Assembly: GCA_028709585.1 (NCBI GenBank)
Contig: JAQVWS010000001.1
Span: forward strand, 8,791-58,077
Direction: 5' to 3'
From: Syntrophomonas sp.
GTDB lineage: Bacteria; Bacillota; Syntrophomonadia; Syntrophomonadales; Syntrophomonadaceae
DNA: 49,287 bases
Shown in pieces: positions 46,616 through 49,287 of the stretch; within the stretch, counting starts at the first letter, position 1; every line of letters begins with the position of its first letter. The position numbers and the translations under genes were made by a program. The notes below the pieces were generated by a model that saw nothing but the letters and a program-made list of their open reading frames with translations, was not told the DNA's origin and made no database searches.

Positions 46616-46897
46616 TTAAGCATTTGCTGATGCTATTCTTATTTCAGAGTCCTGTTTATCATATACAAATAATTCGACTGTCTCGGTTAGTACGTCGGCA
46701 TAGCTATAGGAAACCTTTCTTACGACTTTGCGTTCATTTAACCTTACAATAAATATGTTAGGGTATAAAGAATCTAATACCCCTTCCTTCTCAATAATTC
46801 GGTTTCTTCCTCGGTTGGCTTTTAGTCTGACTTTGCTCCCTACGAAGAATTCCAGATCTTTTTTTATTTCCGAGATTGCTCTAGGAGAACTCACACT
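46616..46897 (-). CDS. veg: Veg protein
   Basis: ISEIKKDLEFFVGSKVRLKANRGRNRIIEKEGVLDSLYPNIFIVRL; GTG start after GAGGGTGG. Confidence 0.94.
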   Translation of the reverse strand, partial: SVSSPRAISEIKKDLEFFVGSKVRLKANRGRNRIIEKEGVLDSLYPNIFIVRLNERKVVRKVSYSYADVLTETVELFVYDKQDSEIRIASANA

Positions 46898-47056
46898 ACC
46901 ACCCTCTTTGCAAAATATAATGATAATGATATACCATATAGAGCAAATAGTCAATTAAAATAATTAGTATATAAAATAATACATGTAGTGTCAATCAAAT
47001 AATAAGGCAACTAATAATTATTTTTGTAAATTTTTATCAGATTATAACCGGGATGT

Positions 47057-47920
47057 TTATTGCACAAAAGCATTAACCAACCGAATAACGTCTTCTATAC
47101 TTAAATTTTCCGGTCTTAATTCCTCTTTTAGCCCAATTTCGGTCAAAATATTCCTGGTTTCTTCTTTACTAATATTGAAAAATCCGCTGGTAATATTTAA
47201 GATAGTTTTCCTTCTTTTTTGAAAGGCGACTAAAAGCAGCTTGCGGAAAATCTCTTCATTTTTTACGGGATACCTTTTAATTTTATTTGGGATTAACCTT
47301 AATACGGAAGAATCTACTTCCGGTTGTGGATAAAAGCAATTGCGGGATACATTCATAATATGTTTTACATCAGCATAATAGGCAGTGGATAAGGTTAGTC
47401 TTCCATATTCCTTGTTGCCTGGTGCAGCTAAAATTCTATCTCCGACTTCTTTCTGCATTAATAGTGTAGCTGCCTGCATATTAGGGCACTCTTCCAGCAG
47501 CTGAAATATAATAGGGGTAGTTATGTTGTACGGAATATTAGCGCAAACCTGGTAAGGCACCATTTGCTCGAGTTTAAAGGCCCTTCGCAGTTCTGCCTCA
47601 ATATTCACCTTGAGAACGTCCTGAAAAAGAAATGTCACGTTATTATTTTCGCTGGCTAATTCCATTAAAGCAGGTTCTAAGCTGGTATCTATCTCTATAG
47701 CTAATACTCCGCGGCTGCGTGCTGACAGTTCTTGAGTAAGTCCTCCCAGACCGGGCCCAATTTCCACCACGTACTCATGAGAAGCAATCCCGCAGGAATC
47801 AGCGATTTTTATCAATACATTCCTATCTAATAAAAAATTCTGCCCCAATCTTTTTTTAGGGAATAGATTATATTTTTTCATGAGCTTTTTGGTCACAGAT
47901 GGAGTTGCTCTATCCAACAT
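47057..47920 (-). CDS. rsmA: 16S rRNA (adenine(1518)-N6/adenine(1519)-N6) dimethyltransferase
   Basis: KKRLGQNFLLDRNVLIKI, VEIGPGLGGLTQEL, ANIPYNITTPII. Confidence 0.97.
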   Translation of the reverse strand: MLDRATPSVTKKLMKKYNLFPKKRLGQNFLLDRNVLIKIADSCGIASHEYVVEIGPGLGGLTQELSARSRGVLAIEIDTSLEPALMELASENNNVTFLFQDVLKVNIEAELRRAFKLEQMVPYQVCANIPYNITTPIIFQLLEECPNMQAATLLMQKEVGDRILAAPGNKEYGRLTLSTAYYADVKHIMNVSRNCFYPQPEVDSSVLRLIPNKIKRYPVKNEEIFRKLLLVAFQKRRKTILNITSGFFNISKEETRNILTEIGLKEELRPENLSIEDVIRLVNAFVQ

Positions 47921-47968
47921 CGATTGTACCTCGCTAAAATCATTTTTCTTATTATACTATAAAATCGC

Positions 47969-48004
47969 AAAAAACCCGGGGTATAAACCACCGGGCTGGT
48001 TTTT
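47969..48004 (-). terminator. Terminator downstream of the YhcN-like lipoprotein gene
   Basis: AAAAAACCCGGGGTATAAACCACCGGGCTGGTTTTT. Confidence 0.7.
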
Positions 48005-48020
48005 ATCATTTTATCGCTTA

Positions 48021-48560
48021 TTATTGGTTGCGCAGGCTGTTATTCAGCTCATCTACATTTTGGGCATAACTCTGCATAGGTTTACCCTGGATGACCCCGG
48101 CTGCAATATCCTGCAGCTTCTTAATCATGTCCGGATCACTGGTTAGCAAGACCTCGCTTACCTTTTGATTATCCGCCATTATCTTCGCTTTCACTTGTTC
48201 TTTAATAGCCATTTCCTTAGATTTATCCTGCGTTATATTGGAATTCAGGGTTAAGCCAATCATTACAACGAATTTCTCCCCAATTGGTTCAGGTTTTGTA
48301 GTTACAGGGCTGCCGGCCAATTCGGAAGTAGCTGTAACTACCGCCGTAGCCTTTTGCACTCCCTCCGTCTCCATGGCCAGGGTAGAGAATCGATTAGCCA
48401 TTATTCTCTTCTCAGCATCATTAGTCTGCTGGGGGGTATTCATTTGATTATCCGGCTGGTTTCCAAGCGGTTTTTGCGGATTACTTCCGCATCCGCCCAT
48501 AAAAATAACTAAACATAAAAAGACGTATAACCAGATCGTTGCTTTCTTTGCCACAGTCAC
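48021..48560 (-). CDS. YhcN/YlaJ family sporulation lipoprotein
   Basis: Lipobox FMGGCGSNP; KATAVVTATSELAG...NITQDKSKEMAIKEQVKAKIMADNQKVSEVLLTSDPDMIKKLQDIAAGV. Confidence 0.85.
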   Translation of the reverse strand: MTVAKKATIWLYVFLCLVIFMGGCGSNPQKPLGNQPDNQMNTPQQTNDAEKRIMANRFSTLAMETEGVQKATAVVTATSELAGSPVTTKPEPIGEKFVVMIGLTLNSNITQDKSKEMAIKEQVKAKIMADNQKVSEVLLTSDPDMIKKLQDIAAGVIQGKPMQSYAQNVDELNNSLRNQ

Positions 48561-48635
48561 TGCACCTCCATATTTTAGGTATAGTTTTTATTAATTATTG
48601 CTATTTCAAACGATGTAAAATATGGCATGAAAATA

Positions 48636-48671
48636 AATAACAGCAGGGCATTAATAATCCCTGCTGTTATT
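48636..48671 (-). terminator. Hairpin downstream of the 3D-domain gene
   Basis: AATAACAGCAGGG...CCCTGCTGTTATT perfect 13-bp stem. Confidence 0.7.
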
Positions 48672-48694
48672 GGCGATCAAATTCATTCCGCTAT

Positions 48695-49287
48695 CTAGGG
48701 CAAAAGATAAACCTTTACGGTTCGGCGTCCCCAATTTATACACTGGGAATACTCCTCCATAAACAGGTCGATTATATCTCCCTTGACTGCGCCTCCAGTA
48801 TCGGCAGCAAAGGCATAGCCATACCCTTCAATATACATCTTGCTGCCCAGGGGAATTACCTTCGGATCAACCGCTACCATTCCCACTGCCGGATTTTGAC
48901 CCGTGGCAGTCCGGTACCCGGTGTAAGTATAGGCTGTGGCTTGCATGTAACGAGCTTCTCTGAAATCAAGCCTTTCGCCGCCACGTGATACAGAGGTTAT
49001 ATTCCCCATGGCTATAACCCTTTTCTGAGGCTGAACCAGGGTTTCCTCTTTAATCAAGGTACGTTTGGCCTCCTGCCCGTTATAATAAGTCACCATTACT
49101 GTATTGCGGGTAATTCCTTTTTTACCGGCCTGCAAAGTCTTGGTCAGACCCACCTCCAAAGTATTATCAGTGGTTCTTTCAATAGGGTAAGGCATTTCTT
49201 GCTCTTCGGTAATTTCTTCTTCAGTAACTCTAATTACCTCAATCTCCTGCTGGGGAACTACAATTGTAACCGGAAGCGTTTTAACAA
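48695..49287 (-). CDS. G5/3D domain protein (YabE/Rpf-like), truncated by window edge
   Basis: ATAYTYTGYRTATGQNPAVGMVAVDPKVIPLGSKMYIEGYGYAFAADTGGAVKGDIIDLF; the frame stays open to 49287. Confidence 0.92.
   Translation of the reverse strand, partial: VKTLPVTIVVPQQEIEVIRVTEEEITEEQEMPYPIERTTDNTLEVGLTKTLQAGKKGITRNTVMVTYYNGQEAKRTLIKEETLVQPQKRVIAMGNITSVSRGGERLDFREARYMQATAYTYTGYRTATGQNPAVGMVAVDPKVIPLGSKMYIEGYGYAFAADTGGAVKGDIIDLFMEEYSQCINWGRRTVKVYLLP

Noticed and set aside
1-49287. CRISPR array, prophage, tRNA or rRNA genes
   Set aside because: No regularly spaced repeats, phage structural or integrase genes, or recognisable RNA gene signatures were seen by eye; tRNAscan-SE/Infernal would be needed to exclude small RNAs.

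Overview
The window is a gene-dense, mostly minus-strand chromosomal segment from an endospore-forming, low-GC Firmicute (Clostridia-like; Syntrophomonas-type is an inference from gene content). It joins two blocks known from the B. subtilis chromosome. The first is ctsR-mcsA-mcsB-clpC-radA-disA-yacL-ispD-ispF-gltX. The second is ppx, the S1 protein, divIC, yabQ, yabP, rqcP, hup, mazG, spoVB-like, spoVT, mfd, fin, pth, prs, glmU, ispE, veg, rsmA and a G5/3D protein. Plus-strand islands carry a GGDEF-like gene, an acyl-CoA-synthetase-like/PhaC-like pair, a DUF2680-like secreted protein, and a gerB-A-C operon with a small fourth gene. Observations most worth a second look: (1) a degenerate GGDEF protein whose C-terminus looks like a ribbon-helix-helix (RHH) domain, plus a separate 52-aa RHH gene missing from the ORF track; (2) three near-identical 100-bp inverted-repeat elements, with a fourth locus where the same termini flank a truncated REP-associated (Y1) transposase remnant; (3) an AMP-binding protein with altered catalytic motifs paired with a PhaC-like Cys-nucleophile hydrolase; (4) an FtsA-like ATPase with a long tail of beta-grasp-like repeats; (5) a cluster of DnaA-box-like sequences near a small HTH gene; (6) CtsR, sigma-G and mother-cell sigma promoter matches. 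No rRNA, tRNA, CRISPR or prophage was seen. All family calls come from reading motifs and synteny; no database search was run.
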